This document shows positions 33,821 through 41,418 of a stretch of 64,000 nucleotides of DNA, piece by piece; the first letter of the stretch is position 1, and every line of letters starts with the position of its first letter. This DNA comes from Desulfuromonas sp. TF (GTDB lineage Bacteria > Desulfobacterota > Desulfuromonadia > Desulfuromonadales > ATBO01). Location: assembly GCF_000472285.1 (NCBI RefSeq), contig NZ_KI421413.1, positions 444,435 through 508,434 of the forward strand, in the 5' to 3' direction. The notes below the pieces were generated by a model. It had not been told where the DNA came from. It saw only the letters and a list, made by a program, of their open reading frames with translations, and ran no database searches. The translations under genes and the position numbers were made by a program.

Positions 33821-35094
33821 GAGCAAAAACCCCCTATCTGCGTGATATTCAAATCTGTGCGAGCGGCTTTTTCAAGCCCTTGATGATGGAAAACAAGCAC
33901 CTGTTCGACAATGGCGTCGGCAAATGACTCATCGTTGATGTGGTGCGGGAACTCTTTGACGGGCACCCCGGTGGGCATTACCTTTTTCAGGTGCTCGGCA
34001 AATACCGGCGGCAGTGAGGGATCATGCAGATGCCCCTGTTCGCTGTCGTGAGCGGAGAAACCGAGCATCGGAACGAAGAAGGAGACAGGCCCCTTTGCCT
34101 CCTGGATGAGTCCTGCCATGTGCTCGGCCAGGCGCCTGAACTCCTCGCCCTCCGCGCGCACTGCCGTCAAGGCCGCGTTGTGAATGTGGTAGCGTTTACC
34201 TGGAAAACGCGCTCGGGCATCTTCAATCGGACCTGCGACCATGAAATCTACGTTGCCCGGCGCAAAGATCGTGGGAACCCCTTTGGCGAGAGCCGCCTTG
34301 CATCGGTCGGGGCCGGCGCTGCAGAGCCCTTCATTAAGAAAATCATTGACCTCGACCAGAGACAGGTCCACCACGACCGACACATTCTGTTCTTTGACCA
34401 TTTCATCCATGACCATCCCGCCGGTACCCAGCGTGTGGAAGACCATGACTTCAAACCCTTTCTGCTCCAGGGAACTGCGGACCCGGACACTGCAACGGTC
34501 TGTCGTCCCCAACGTGGAGATCGCGACCAGCGGTTTCTCGGAAACGACAGTGCTTTTATACCCATGGGCCATGCCCGCCACCGCCAGGGCACCGTTGCGA
34601 AACACGCTGCGAGTGACCCTGTTCAAGCCCGAAATGTCGCAGACGGAGTTGACCATGACGATGTCCTTGGTGCCGACAAATCCCTTCGTCATGCCGGAGG
34701 CCATGGTTGAGACCATCACTTTGGGCAGGCCGACAGGAAAACTTCGCATGACGGCCGTGCCGAGCGTTGTCCCCATGGAACCTCCCACGCCTATGATGCC
34801 GTTCAGCCCAACCCTCTGGTGCAGCTCTTGGGCGCACTTGATGGCGCCCTCTACCATCACCGCCTGGCACTTGCCCTCGTGATTGAGGGCCCGGATCTCA
34901 GGCAAAGTGCTCCCGGCGGCTTCCGCCACCTGCTCGGGGGTGATGGCGGCCCCCCCTTCGATGGTTCTGCGGATGCTGGGGTCCATCAGATATACGTCGA
35001 CTCCCCTCTCCTCGAGACACTCTCGGACGAAGTCGGCCTCCGCCTTCTTGGTGTCAAGCGTCATGATCAGCAACACTTTCGGTTTGATTACCAT
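33817..35094 (-). CDS. Tm-1-like (UPF0261) protein, copy 2
   Basis: This 425-residue protein has the same two-domain plan as the 28758-30029 product: GVGGSMGTTLGTAVMRSFPVGLPKVMVSTMASG in the Tm-1-like half, VMVFHTLGTGGMVMDEM and TIFAPGNVDFMVAGP in the C-terminal half. It is clearly a paralogue, not an identical copy. It is the first gene behind the sigma-54 promoter at 35218-35232 and overlaps the biotin carrier gene by ATGA. Such tight coupling to the carboxylase suggests an accessory or enzymatic role in the carboxylation step; nothing is proven. Confidence 0.88.
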   Translation of the reverse strand: MVIKPKVLLIMTLDTKKAEADFVRECLEERGVDVYLMDPSIRRTIEGGAAITPEQVAEAAGSTLPEIRALNHEGKCQAVMVEGAIKCAQELHQRVGLNGIIGVGGSMGTTLGTAVMRSFPVGLPKVMVSTMASGMTKGFVGTKDIVMVNSVCDISGLNRVTRSVFRNGALAVAGMAHGYKSTVVSEKPLVAISTLGTTDRCSVRVRSSLEQKGFEVMVFHTLGTGGMVMDEMVKEQNVSVVVDLSLVEVNDFLNEGLCSAGPDRCKAALAKGVPTIFAPGNVDFMVAGPIEDARARFPGKRYHIHNAALTAVRAEGEEFRRLAEHMAGLIQEAKGPVSFFVPMLGFSAHDSEQGHLHDPSLPPVFAEHLKKVMPTGVPVKEFPHHINDESFADAIVEQVLVFHHQGLEKAARTDLNITQIGGFCS

Positions 35095-35217
35095 TGTTCT
35101 TCCTCTCCCTTTTCACGATTGGTCCGTATCGCCATTAGGTAGTGAGCAGAGTCCAAGGAAACGAATCGGTTCAGGACCAATGCTCCATGGACGGCACGTT
35201 TTACGTACTTACGGCTT

Positions 35218-35232
35218 GCTAACATTGTGCCA
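35218..35232 (-). promoter_or_regulatory. Sigma-54 promoter P2
   Basis: On the minus strand TGGCACAATGTTAGC, flanked by TTT and AAG, has exact -24 GG / -12 GC spacing. The expected start is near 35207, about 110 nt before the Tm-1-like gene. It drives the carboxylase operon (35094 to 26715). Confidence 0.85.
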
Positions 35233-35490
35233 AAATGAATTTTTGTTGTTAAATCGATATATTAGCTAAATAATCCACATGCCCACAAAAGCGTGGATGT
35301 CACATTTGGAAACGTTGGTTTATCTAGAAAGGGAAGGCTGGAAAGAGAGAATGGTCGCATAACCTTCTAAAATAGCTGAAAACTTCTTCTTATGTCCGGC
35401 GAGGCAGAGGACGCGAACACCTCTGAGCGAGACTCAAAAGAGCTCCTCTTTCTGACTACGGCTCACAGGAATGGCCGCTCACAGTCTGCT

Positions 35491-35529
35491 TGCTACAAAT
35501 CGTGATAGCGATAAAGCACGTGTTACGAA
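35491..35529 (-). promoter_or_regulatory. Candidate activator (UAS) element upstream of P2
   Basis: TGCTACAAATCGTGATAGC, 11 nt, TGTTACGAA. It matches the P1 element at 26447-26486 in 26 of 28 block positions, with the same order and orientation. Confidence 0.6.
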
Positions 35530-35768
35530 AATACGCAAAGGACACGCAAATGGCCTTCTCATGAAGGCGACAATCAAAATTTTTTATAGAACACGATCAA
35601 TCGAAGGAATAAGGGAGGCCCTAAGGATTGCCGGAAGGAAATTCACTGTTAAGAGAGGAACGCTCACCAAGCAGGATTAGCCGAAACAGCTTTTCCGGCG
35701 TCTTGGAGTTTATCCATTGACCTCTCCATCTCGCATATCTTGGATCAATGGGCCCGCGCGCCAACCAT

Positions 35769-36779
35769 TCAAACATTGATTACGATTTTTCCCATATGGG
35801 CGCCACTTGCCAGATAATCATACCCCTCCCTGGCCTCCTCGAAGGAGAAGGTTCGTCCGACAAAAGGCCGGAGTTCCGCCTGGGATATCGCCCTGTTCAT
35901 TGCCTCGAACTGGTCTCTGGAACCGACGTATATACCTTGGAGACGGATACCACGACTAATGATGGGACGAGGATCGACCTGCCCGCCCCCTGCTACCACA
36001 CCGATGACTGCAATGAATCCCCCCACGCGTACGGCCTTTATCGACCGCTCCAACGTACCGCCCCCGCCGACTTCCACGACGATGTCAACCCCATGTCCTC
36101 CGGTCGCCTTCAGGACTTCCTCGTCCCAATCGGGGGTTCTGCGGTAGTTGATTAAAGTATCCGCGCCCAACTCTCTCGCACGCTTCAGCTTATCGTCGCT
36201 GCTCGATGCGACAATGACATGCGCTCCATGCATTTTGGCAAACTGCAGCGCAAACAGGCTAACCCCGCCGGTGCCAAGCAATAAAACGGTTTCACCGGCA
36301 CGTATGCGTCCCGACTCCGCCACGGCGCTCCAGGCCGTGACTCCCGCGCAGGGGAGGGTCGCCGCCTCTTCGAAAGTGAGATGACGTGGCGTGTGGATGA
36401 TGCCGCGCTCCGGAAGAACTACATACTCGGCCAACATGCCGTCCACAGACCCGCCCAGAGCCTTTGCCGTTGCCTCTCGAGAAATCGCGCCTGAGCTCCA
36501 ATTCTGAAAGAACGTACCGGCGACACGATCTCCGATCTGGAAGCGGCTCACGTCTGGACCGACGGCGACGACCTCGCCGGCGCCATCGGAAAGGGGGATC
36601 ACTGATGACTTTAATCCTGCCGGATATCGATCGGCGGCGACAAGCAGATCGCGGAAATTCAGGGAAGTGGCGTGAACCCTGATCTTGACTTCTCCATGGC
36701 CCACTTCGGGCTCAGGTCGTACAGTGGTCAATTCCAGGCCGGCGGGGCCAATCGCTTCCTTGATTTCATAGGCTTTCAT
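35769..36779 (-). CDS. Medium-chain dehydrogenase/reductase (quinone-reductase-like)
   Basis: This 336-residue MDR protein starts at ATG 36779 (GGAGG). A GroES-like N-terminal domain contains GEVKIRVHATSLNFRDLLVA and GDRVAGTF; structural-zinc cysteines are absent. The Rossmann domain has LLLGTGGVSLFALQFAKMHGA near residues 155-175. It should reduce or oxidise an alcohol, ketone or enoyl substrate with NAD(P)H. It lies in the same direction as the CoA-transferase genes and is a third candidate for the alcohol-to-ketone step. The exact substrate cannot be inferred. Confidence 0.85.
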   Translation of the reverse strand: MKAYEIKEAIGPAGLELTTVRPEPEVGHGEVKIRVHATSLNFRDLLVAADRYPAGLKSSVIPLSDGAGEVVAVGPDVSRFQIGDRVAGTFFQNWSSGAISREATAKALGGSVDGMLAEYVVLPERGIIHTPRHLTFEEAATLPCAGVTAWSAVAESGRIRAGETVLLLGTGGVSLFALQFAKMHGAHVIVASSSDDKLKRARELGADTLINYRRTPDWDEEVLKATGGHGVDIVVEVGGGGTLERSIKAVRVGGFIAVIGVVAGGGQVDPRPIISRGIRLQGIYVGSRDQFEAMNRAISQAELRPFVGRTFSFEEAREGYDYLASGAHMGKIVINV

Positions 36780-36897
36780 GGGGGTCCTCCATGGCTGAAC
36801 CGCAGACCCATCCTGTCCGGAGGGCATATCAACTAGAGTCGATTTTTTTCTGGTGAAAAAGAGAATCTCACACGGGTTCTAACGAAAACCTCCACAT

Positions 36898-37587
36898 CTA
36901 TTGCGACCCTTGCGCCGAAACCAGAGGACTGTCCATTTGCCGTTCTTGCAATTGGTCTAGGATTATCAGTTCCGGTTCGGTACATGCCTGGACATCCTGA
37001 GTGCTTACTCCTGGAGCGACCTCGATCAGCACAAGTCCATTTTTAGTCACGTCCATAACGGCGAGATCTGTGATAATGCGGTTTACAACGCCTTTGCCAG
37101 TCAAGGGAAGAGAGCATCTGTTCAAAATCTTGGGGGCTCCATGCTTGCTGACGTGATCCATGACCACGACAATGCGTTTCGCACCGTATACCAGGTCCAT
37201 CGCACCGCCCATGCCTTTAACCATCACTCCAGGTATCATGAAATTGGCAAGGTCGCCGTTGGCGGCAGCTTCCATGCCTCCAAGTATGGCCAGGTCAATA
37301 TGCCCGCCGCGGATCATGGCGAACGACTCGGCGCTACTGAACAGGACGGCGCCAGGCGCCATGGTGGTGTACTGCTTGCCGGCATTGACCAGATCAATAT
37401 CCTCCTCCCCCTCTTTGGCTGGTGGGCCCATCCCGAGCAGTCCGTTTTCAGACTGGAAAAACACCTGTTTCCCTTCCGGCAGGTACTTGGTAACCAGCGT
37501 GGGGATGCCTATCCCAAGGTTCACGTAATAGCCGTCTTCAATCTCCAGCGAAGCGCGCTGGGCAATCTGTTCTCTAGTCCAAGGCAT
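36898..37587 (-). CDS. 3-oxoacid CoA-transferase subunit B
   Basis: This 229-residue class I CoA-transferase beta subunit has the active-site glutamate Glu47 in QSENGLLGMGP, GIGIPTLVTKYLP near residue 25, and DHVSKHGAPKILNRC. It pairs with the subunit A gene 22 nt upstream. It transfers CoA from succinyl-CoA or acetyl-CoA to a 3-oxo acid. In this island the natural acceptor could be an aroylacetate made by the biotin carboxylase. A conventional acetoacetate or 3-oxoadipate role remains possible. Confidence 0.92.
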   Translation of the reverse strand: MPWTREQIAQRASLEIEDGYYVNLGIGIPTLVTKYLPEGKQVFFQSENGLLGMGPPAKEGEEDIDLVNAGKQYTTMAPGAVLFSSAESFAMIRGGHIDLAILGGMEAAANGDLANFMIPGVMVKGMGGAMDLVYGAKRIVVVMDHVSKHGAPKILNRCSLPLTGKGVVNRIITDLAVMDVTKNGLVLIEVAPGVSTQDVQACTEPELIILDQLQERQMDSPLVSAQGSQ

Positions 37588-37609
37588 ATTTATTCCTCCA
37601 AATTAGTGT

Positions 37610-38293
37610 TCAAAATTGTAGTTGATCTATTCCATGCCCGGATTGGCTGAACTCGATAAGGCGTTGGACATAGATGCTGGGCGTGTGGATCTGCTCCGGA
37701 ATAAGATCTCCGATTCCCACCAGCTCCTCAACTTCCGCGATGGTTGTGATACCGGCGGCGGCCATCATCGGATTGAAATTCATCCCGGTCCGCCGGTAGA
37801 TGAGATTTCCGAGGCGGTCTCCCTTGTAGGCCTTGATCAAGGCGAATTCAGCTCGCAAACCGGTTTCGAGGAGGTACTCCTTCCCGTCGAAAATGCGGGT
37901 TTCTCTTCCTTCGGCAATAATGGTCCCTGCGCCGGCCCGGGTATAAAAGGCAGGGATTCCGGCTCCGCCCGCCCTGACCCGTTCGGCGATCGTTCCCTGA
38001 GGTACAAGTTCGACTTCCACCTCCCCGGCCAAAAACTGCCGTTCGAATTCGGGATGCCCCCCCAGATATGAACAAACGACCTTCCTGATCTGCCTGTTCT
38101 TCAGCAGAATGCCGAGTCCAAACCCCTCTTCGCCGCAGTTATTGGAGATGATAGTAAGATCCTTCACCCCTTTGTCCTTCAACGCCTGAATGAGGTTGCA
38201 CGGTGTTCCGACCGGTCCAAACCCTCCCACCAACAAGGTAGCGCCGTCGTTAATTCCTTCCACGGCTTCTTCAACGGATGTGTAGACACTCAT
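37610..38293 (-). CDS. 3-oxoacid CoA-transferase subunit A
   Basis: This 227-residue alpha subunit has the glycine-rich LLVGGFGPVGTPCNLIQAL motif at about residues 21-39, followed by LTIISNNCG and YLGGHPEFERQFLAGEVEVELVPQGT, typical of SCOT/PcaI. CGGAGG precedes the ATG. It is co-transcribed with subunit B. Confidence 0.92.
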   Translation of the reverse strand: MSVYTSVEEAVEGINDGATLLVGGFGPVGTPCNLIQALKDKGVKDLTIISNNCGEEGFGLGILLKNRQIRKVVCSYLGGHPEFERQFLAGEVEVELVPQGTIAERVRAGGAGIPAFYTRAGAGTIIAEGRETRIFDGKEYLLETGLRAEFALIKAYKGDRLGNLIYRRTGMNFNPMMAAAGITTIAEVEELVGIGDLIPEQIHTPSIYVQRLIEFSQSGHGIDQLQF

Positions 38294-38341
38294 TTACCTG
38301 CCTCCGGTTTTTAATGTGTTGTAGGTCGAGTCTCCTCCGGC

Positions 38342-39175
38342 TCAGAACCGGCTGCCAACTCGCCCTCCTTGCCAACTCCCGCAGAATGTCAGATCGGCAG
38401 GCAGCGCTTCCCTTCCTGGAACTTTGCTGAAGCCGAAATGGGAGCCCAATCTGGTGGAAATGATTTCTCCTGCCGCCTTCAGGGCTGGGAGCAGATGGTT
38501 CTCGCAATGTTCATTGGAAAAGCGGAACTCCGGGCCCACGACACAGAGGCTGCCGGGAACTTTGCCTTGAGCATTGAAAAGCGGTACGGCCAGGCAGGCC
38601 GTTCCTGCTCCGATGCACTCCGAGTCGAGGCCCGCTCCCTCCTTCCGAATGGCGACCAATTCGTCCTGCAGGGAAGAAGGAGTATCTTCTTCAGCTCTCC
38701 CCGTCAGGTCCGTTCCGAAAGCCAGAAGAACCTTTCCGGCCACGGTTTTGGTCAGCGGGTAAGCGTTCCCTACAAAGGAGACAGTGCCGACCACCTGGGT
38801 CGTATCGACCATATCCAGCATCAGAACCTCTCGGTTGCGGGGGACAGCCAGGTAGACGGCTTCATCACAGGCGCGCGCCAGGCGCTCCATGACCGGCTTG
38901 GCCTTTGTCAACAACCCCATGCGCGAAAGGATTTTCTGCCCCGTCACGTAGGCGGCAAGCCCCAGCCGGTATCTGCCAGTGCGTTCTGCCTTCTCGATAT
39001 ATCCCCTCTCCTCAAAGGTGGCCAACAATCGAAAGACGTAGGATTTATCTATCTCCAGCATCTCACTCAGCCTGGTGATGCGCACCTCCCCATCGATTTC
39101 CCCAAACGCTTCCAGAATGGTCAGGGCATTTTCTACCGCCTGGATGGAATAGGACCTTTTGTCTCTGTTCAGCAA
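38342..39175 (-). CDS. IclR-family transcriptional regulator
   Basis: This 277-residue regulator starts at TTG 39175 (AAGGAG, 6-nt gap). A winged helix spans about residues 9-75 (VRITRLSEMLEIDKSYVFRLLATFEERGYIEK), then the effector domain (about 85-250), ending with a longer, arginine- and glycine-rich tail than usual. IclR proteins often control aromatic-acid genes and bind small organic acids. Located just before the CoA-transferase genes in the same direction, it may add local control to the sigma-54 regulon. Confidence 0.9.
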   Translation of the reverse strand: MLNRDKRSYSIQAVENALTILEAFGEIDGEVRITRLSEMLEIDKSYVFRLLATFEERGYIEKAERTGRYRLGLAAYVTGQKILSRMGLLTKAKPVMERLARACDEAVYLAVPRNREVLMLDMVDTTQVVGTVSFVGNAYPLTKTVAGKVLLAFGTDLTGRAEEDTPSSLQDELVAIRKEGAGLDSECIGAGTACLAVPLFNAQGKVPGSLCVVGPEFRFSNEHCENHLLPALKAAGEIISTRLGSHFGFSKVPGREALPADLTFCGSWQGGRVGSRF

Positions 39176-39254
39176 CGATGACTCCTTATAACTAACTGTT
39201 TGAACGCCTGGAGTTGACCATGTCCGACCAAAAGTGCGGCTTTAATCCAGCTCC

Positions 39255-40070
39255 TCAATGATTCCGATTCCTCTTCGACCCGCTCGTTAACGGAATCGAG
39301 AGGGTGACCGTAGTTCCAGCACCCGGGGTACTCTTTATGGAGAGGTCTCCTCCGTGCGCCTCGACTAGGGCATTGGCGAAGGGGAGCCCCAGGCCAAGAC
39401 CCGCGGCCGCTGTTGACGAGGCGTCGACGCGGAAAAACGGCTGGAAGATCTTTTTCAAATCCTGCGGTGACATCCCGATACCATCATCCTCCACGGCAAT
39501 GAGAGAGCGACCGCCTGAGCACTCTCCCCGCACGCGGACCACACGGTCCGGGGCAAATTTGAGGGCATTTGCAAGAAGAGCCGTCAGAGCCCTCCCCAGT
39601 TTTTTCCGATCGATCCAAATGCTCGTCCCGCCTTCTACCAGATGAACCTCTATCCGTTGCTTATCGGTGGTACCTGGCAATGCGGCCAGCGCCTCCTCCA
39701 CCAGGGTTTCGATGCTACAGGCCTCCCTGTTCAAACACACCCCTATGCCGGAGCGACTGTGGGCAAGAATCAGAAGCGCATCGACTATGTCCATCAGATC
39801 CCTGGCTTTCTCGTAGATAATTTCCAGAAACTCCCTTTGCCTCTCTGCAGCTATGCCGCCATAATTCTCGGGGTTCATCAATAGTTCGGAAAAGCCCAGA
39901 ATCGAAGTCAGAGGAGTGCACAGTTCGTGAGAGGCCGTACTGATGAATTCCCTCTTCAATCGCTCCAGGTCGTCCGGATGGGTTAGCTCTTTTGATATGG
40001 AGGAAATCTGGCGCCGCTTGAGTTCCTTAGCTGGAATGTGATGGATAACTTTTGCGATGTGAGCCGCCAT
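39255..40070 (-). CDS. Sensor-less histidine kinase
   Basis: This 271-residue protein has essentially only the catalytic core. HisKA has FISTASHELCTPLTSILGFSELL (phospho-His near residue 48), and HATPase has NALKFAPD and GLGLGLPFANALVEAHGG. The N-terminal 40 residues hold no recognised sensor domain or membrane segment. AAGGAGG precedes the ATG. It sits directly behind the cytochrome b genes, so it may sense redox state through a partner; no response regulator is adjacent. Confidence 0.85.
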   Translation of the reverse strand: MAAHIAKVIHHIPAKELKRRQISSISKELTHPDDLERLKREFISTASHELCTPLTSILGFSELLMNPENYGGIAAERQREFLEIIYEKARDLMDIVDALLILAHSRSGIGVCLNREACSIETLVEEALAALPGTTDKQRIEVHLVEGGTSIWIDRKKLGRALTALLANALKFAPDRVVRVRGECSGGRSLIAVEDDGIGMSPQDLKKIFQPFFRVDASSTAAAGLGLGLPFANALVEAHGGDLSIKSTPGAGTTVTLSIPLTSGSKRNRNH

Positions 40071-40088
40071 AAGCGCACCTCCTTACCT

Positions 40089-40616
40089 CTATGATTGCTC
40101 CCACGGCCAGTAAAGAGACCAGTTCGGTCCGCGGAAGAATTCTCCTATCACGATCAGGATGATCATGGTGACGACGAAAAGTGAAAACAAGAGGATGCCC
40201 GCTTTCCGATTTCCGGAAAACCAGACGCCAGTCCCTGTCGGGTTCCTGTCCAGGTACGGCAGAAATAGCAGAGACAATACAATAACCGCGGGGATCAGGA
40301 TTCCGCCCAGGAAAGCCGAGTAGCTCACCAGTTCCTGAATTCCCACGAAATACCAGGGCGCCTTGGCCGGATTGGTCGAATGCAAAGGGTTGGCGGGCTC
40401 TTCGAGGGGGGCATCGAACACCAGGGAGACCGCAAGAATCACGATGCAGACGATCAAGAAGAGCAGGAGCTCACGCACTATCAGGTGCGGCCAGGTATGC
40501 ACCGTTTCTTCCGGCCCTTTTTCAACTTGGAGGGACTCCCCTTCTACAATCGCCATAAGAGAATAGGTCTTGTCGGGATCCTTCGGGTATATTTCCACTT
40601 TTTCTACTGTTGCCAT
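40089..40616 (-). CDS. Cytochrome b C-terminal subunit (subunit IV-like)
   Basis: This 175-residue membrane protein has three transmembrane helices (about residues 49-68, 100-123, 138-160). APWYFVGIQELVSY stands at the Qo-site PEWY position (PEWY altered to APWY). It is the subunit IV half of a split cytochrome b. It follows the N-terminal half gene after 34 nt. The loss of the PEWY glutamate is notable because that residue takes part in quinol oxidation. Confidence 0.88.
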   Translation of the reverse strand: MATVEKVEIYPKDPDKTYSLMAIVEGESLQVEKGPEETVHTWPHLIVRELLLFLIVCIVILAVSLVFDAPLEEPANPLHSTNPAKAPWYFVGIQELVSYSAFLGGILIPAVIVLSLLFLPYLDRNPTGTGVWFSGNRKAGILLFSLFVVTMIILIVIGEFFRGPNWSLYWPWEQS

Positions 40617-40650
40617 TGCTCGAAACCTCCTCGGCCCTTTTTGCTTAATC

Positions 40651-41385
40651 TCAGTCTTTCAACGGCCGTGAAAGGCCTCCGTCCTTGCGAATCCGCCAGA
40701 AATGCACCCCCACCAGTACCGCCGTAAATAGAGGCAGGATCGCAATGTGAAGCACATAAAATCGCGTGAGCGCCATCTGGCCGACCTCGTTCCCTCCCAG
40801 CAGCAGGAACCGAAGATCGTCCCCAAGCCAGGGGACATAGGCGGCGATATTGGTTCCCACTGTAACGGCCCAAAAGGCCAGCTGATCCCAGGGAAGAAGG
40901 TATCCGGTAAAACTTAGAAATAGCGTCAGAAGAAGCAGGCATACCCCGATCACCCAGTTGAAATCCCTGGGGGGCTTGTAGGAGCCGGTGTAGAAGACGC
41001 GGCACAGGTGCAGAAAGACAAAGATCACCATGGCATGGGCCGACCATCGGTGGGCATTGCGCAGCACCATCCCGTAAGAGATGACAAACTCGAGATCCTT
41101 CATGCTACGGTAGGCACTTTCCATGGAAGGGATGTAATAGAACATCAGCAATGTCCCAGAAATCACCAGAATCAGGAAAAGATAGAAGGAAATCAGGCCC
41201 AGTCCGAAGGTATACCCAGGTCGAAGGGTGTTGACGTGAACCCTCACCGGGTGAAGATGCAGGAAGAAGTTTCCGTAGACTGCTGCGGCCCTTTCCTGAT
41301 CAGGAGTCCCTCCCCCTCGACGAAGGACGGATTCTTTTATGCTTCCGGGCAAATGCTTGATGGACTCTTTGAGGCTGTATCTCAT
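40651..41385 (-). CDS. Cytochrome b N-terminal (b6-type) subunit
   Basis: This 244-residue di-haem b membrane protein starts at ATG 41385. It has four transmembrane helices with haem ligands His112/His126 and His213/His228. The 14 and 15 residue spacings are those of cytochrome b6, not mitochondrial b, and [14 protein letters not shown] is the expected Qo stretch. The residue before the first helix, FLHLHPVRV, is also family-like. With subunit IV here and Rieske plus tetrahaem cytochrome at 45.5-47 kb it makes a quinol:cytochrome c-type complex split between two opposite operons. Confidence 0.92.
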   Translation of the reverse strand: MRYSLKESIKHLPGSIKESVLRRGGGTPDQERAAAVYGNFFLHLHPVRVHVNTLRPGYTFGLGLISFYLFLILVISGTLLMFYYIPSMESAYRSMKDLEFVISYGMVLRNAHRWSAHAMVIFVFLHLCRVFYTGSYKPPRDFNWVIGVCLLLLTLFLSFTGYLLPWDQLAFWAVTVGTNIAAYVPWLGDDLRFLLLGGNEVGQMALTRFYVLHIAILPLFTAVLVGVHFWRIRKDGGLSRPLKD

Positions 41386-41418
41386 GATCAATCTCCGTCA
41401 TACTCAAAGCGTTACTGG

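Larger units (their letters stand above)
35095..35768. other. Intergenic region with P2 and its candidate enhancer
   Basis: Apart from the sigma-54 promoter (35218-35232) and the shared element at 35491-35529 no gene is supported. A 69-codon reading at 35471-35680 (+) overlaps the enhancer candidate, lacks homology I can recognise, and was not called. Confidence 0.6.

Noticed and set aside
35471-35680. 69-codon + strand frame in the P2 upstream region
   Set aside because: No recognisable homology, overlaps the element conserved with the P1 region, and codon composition is not convincing.
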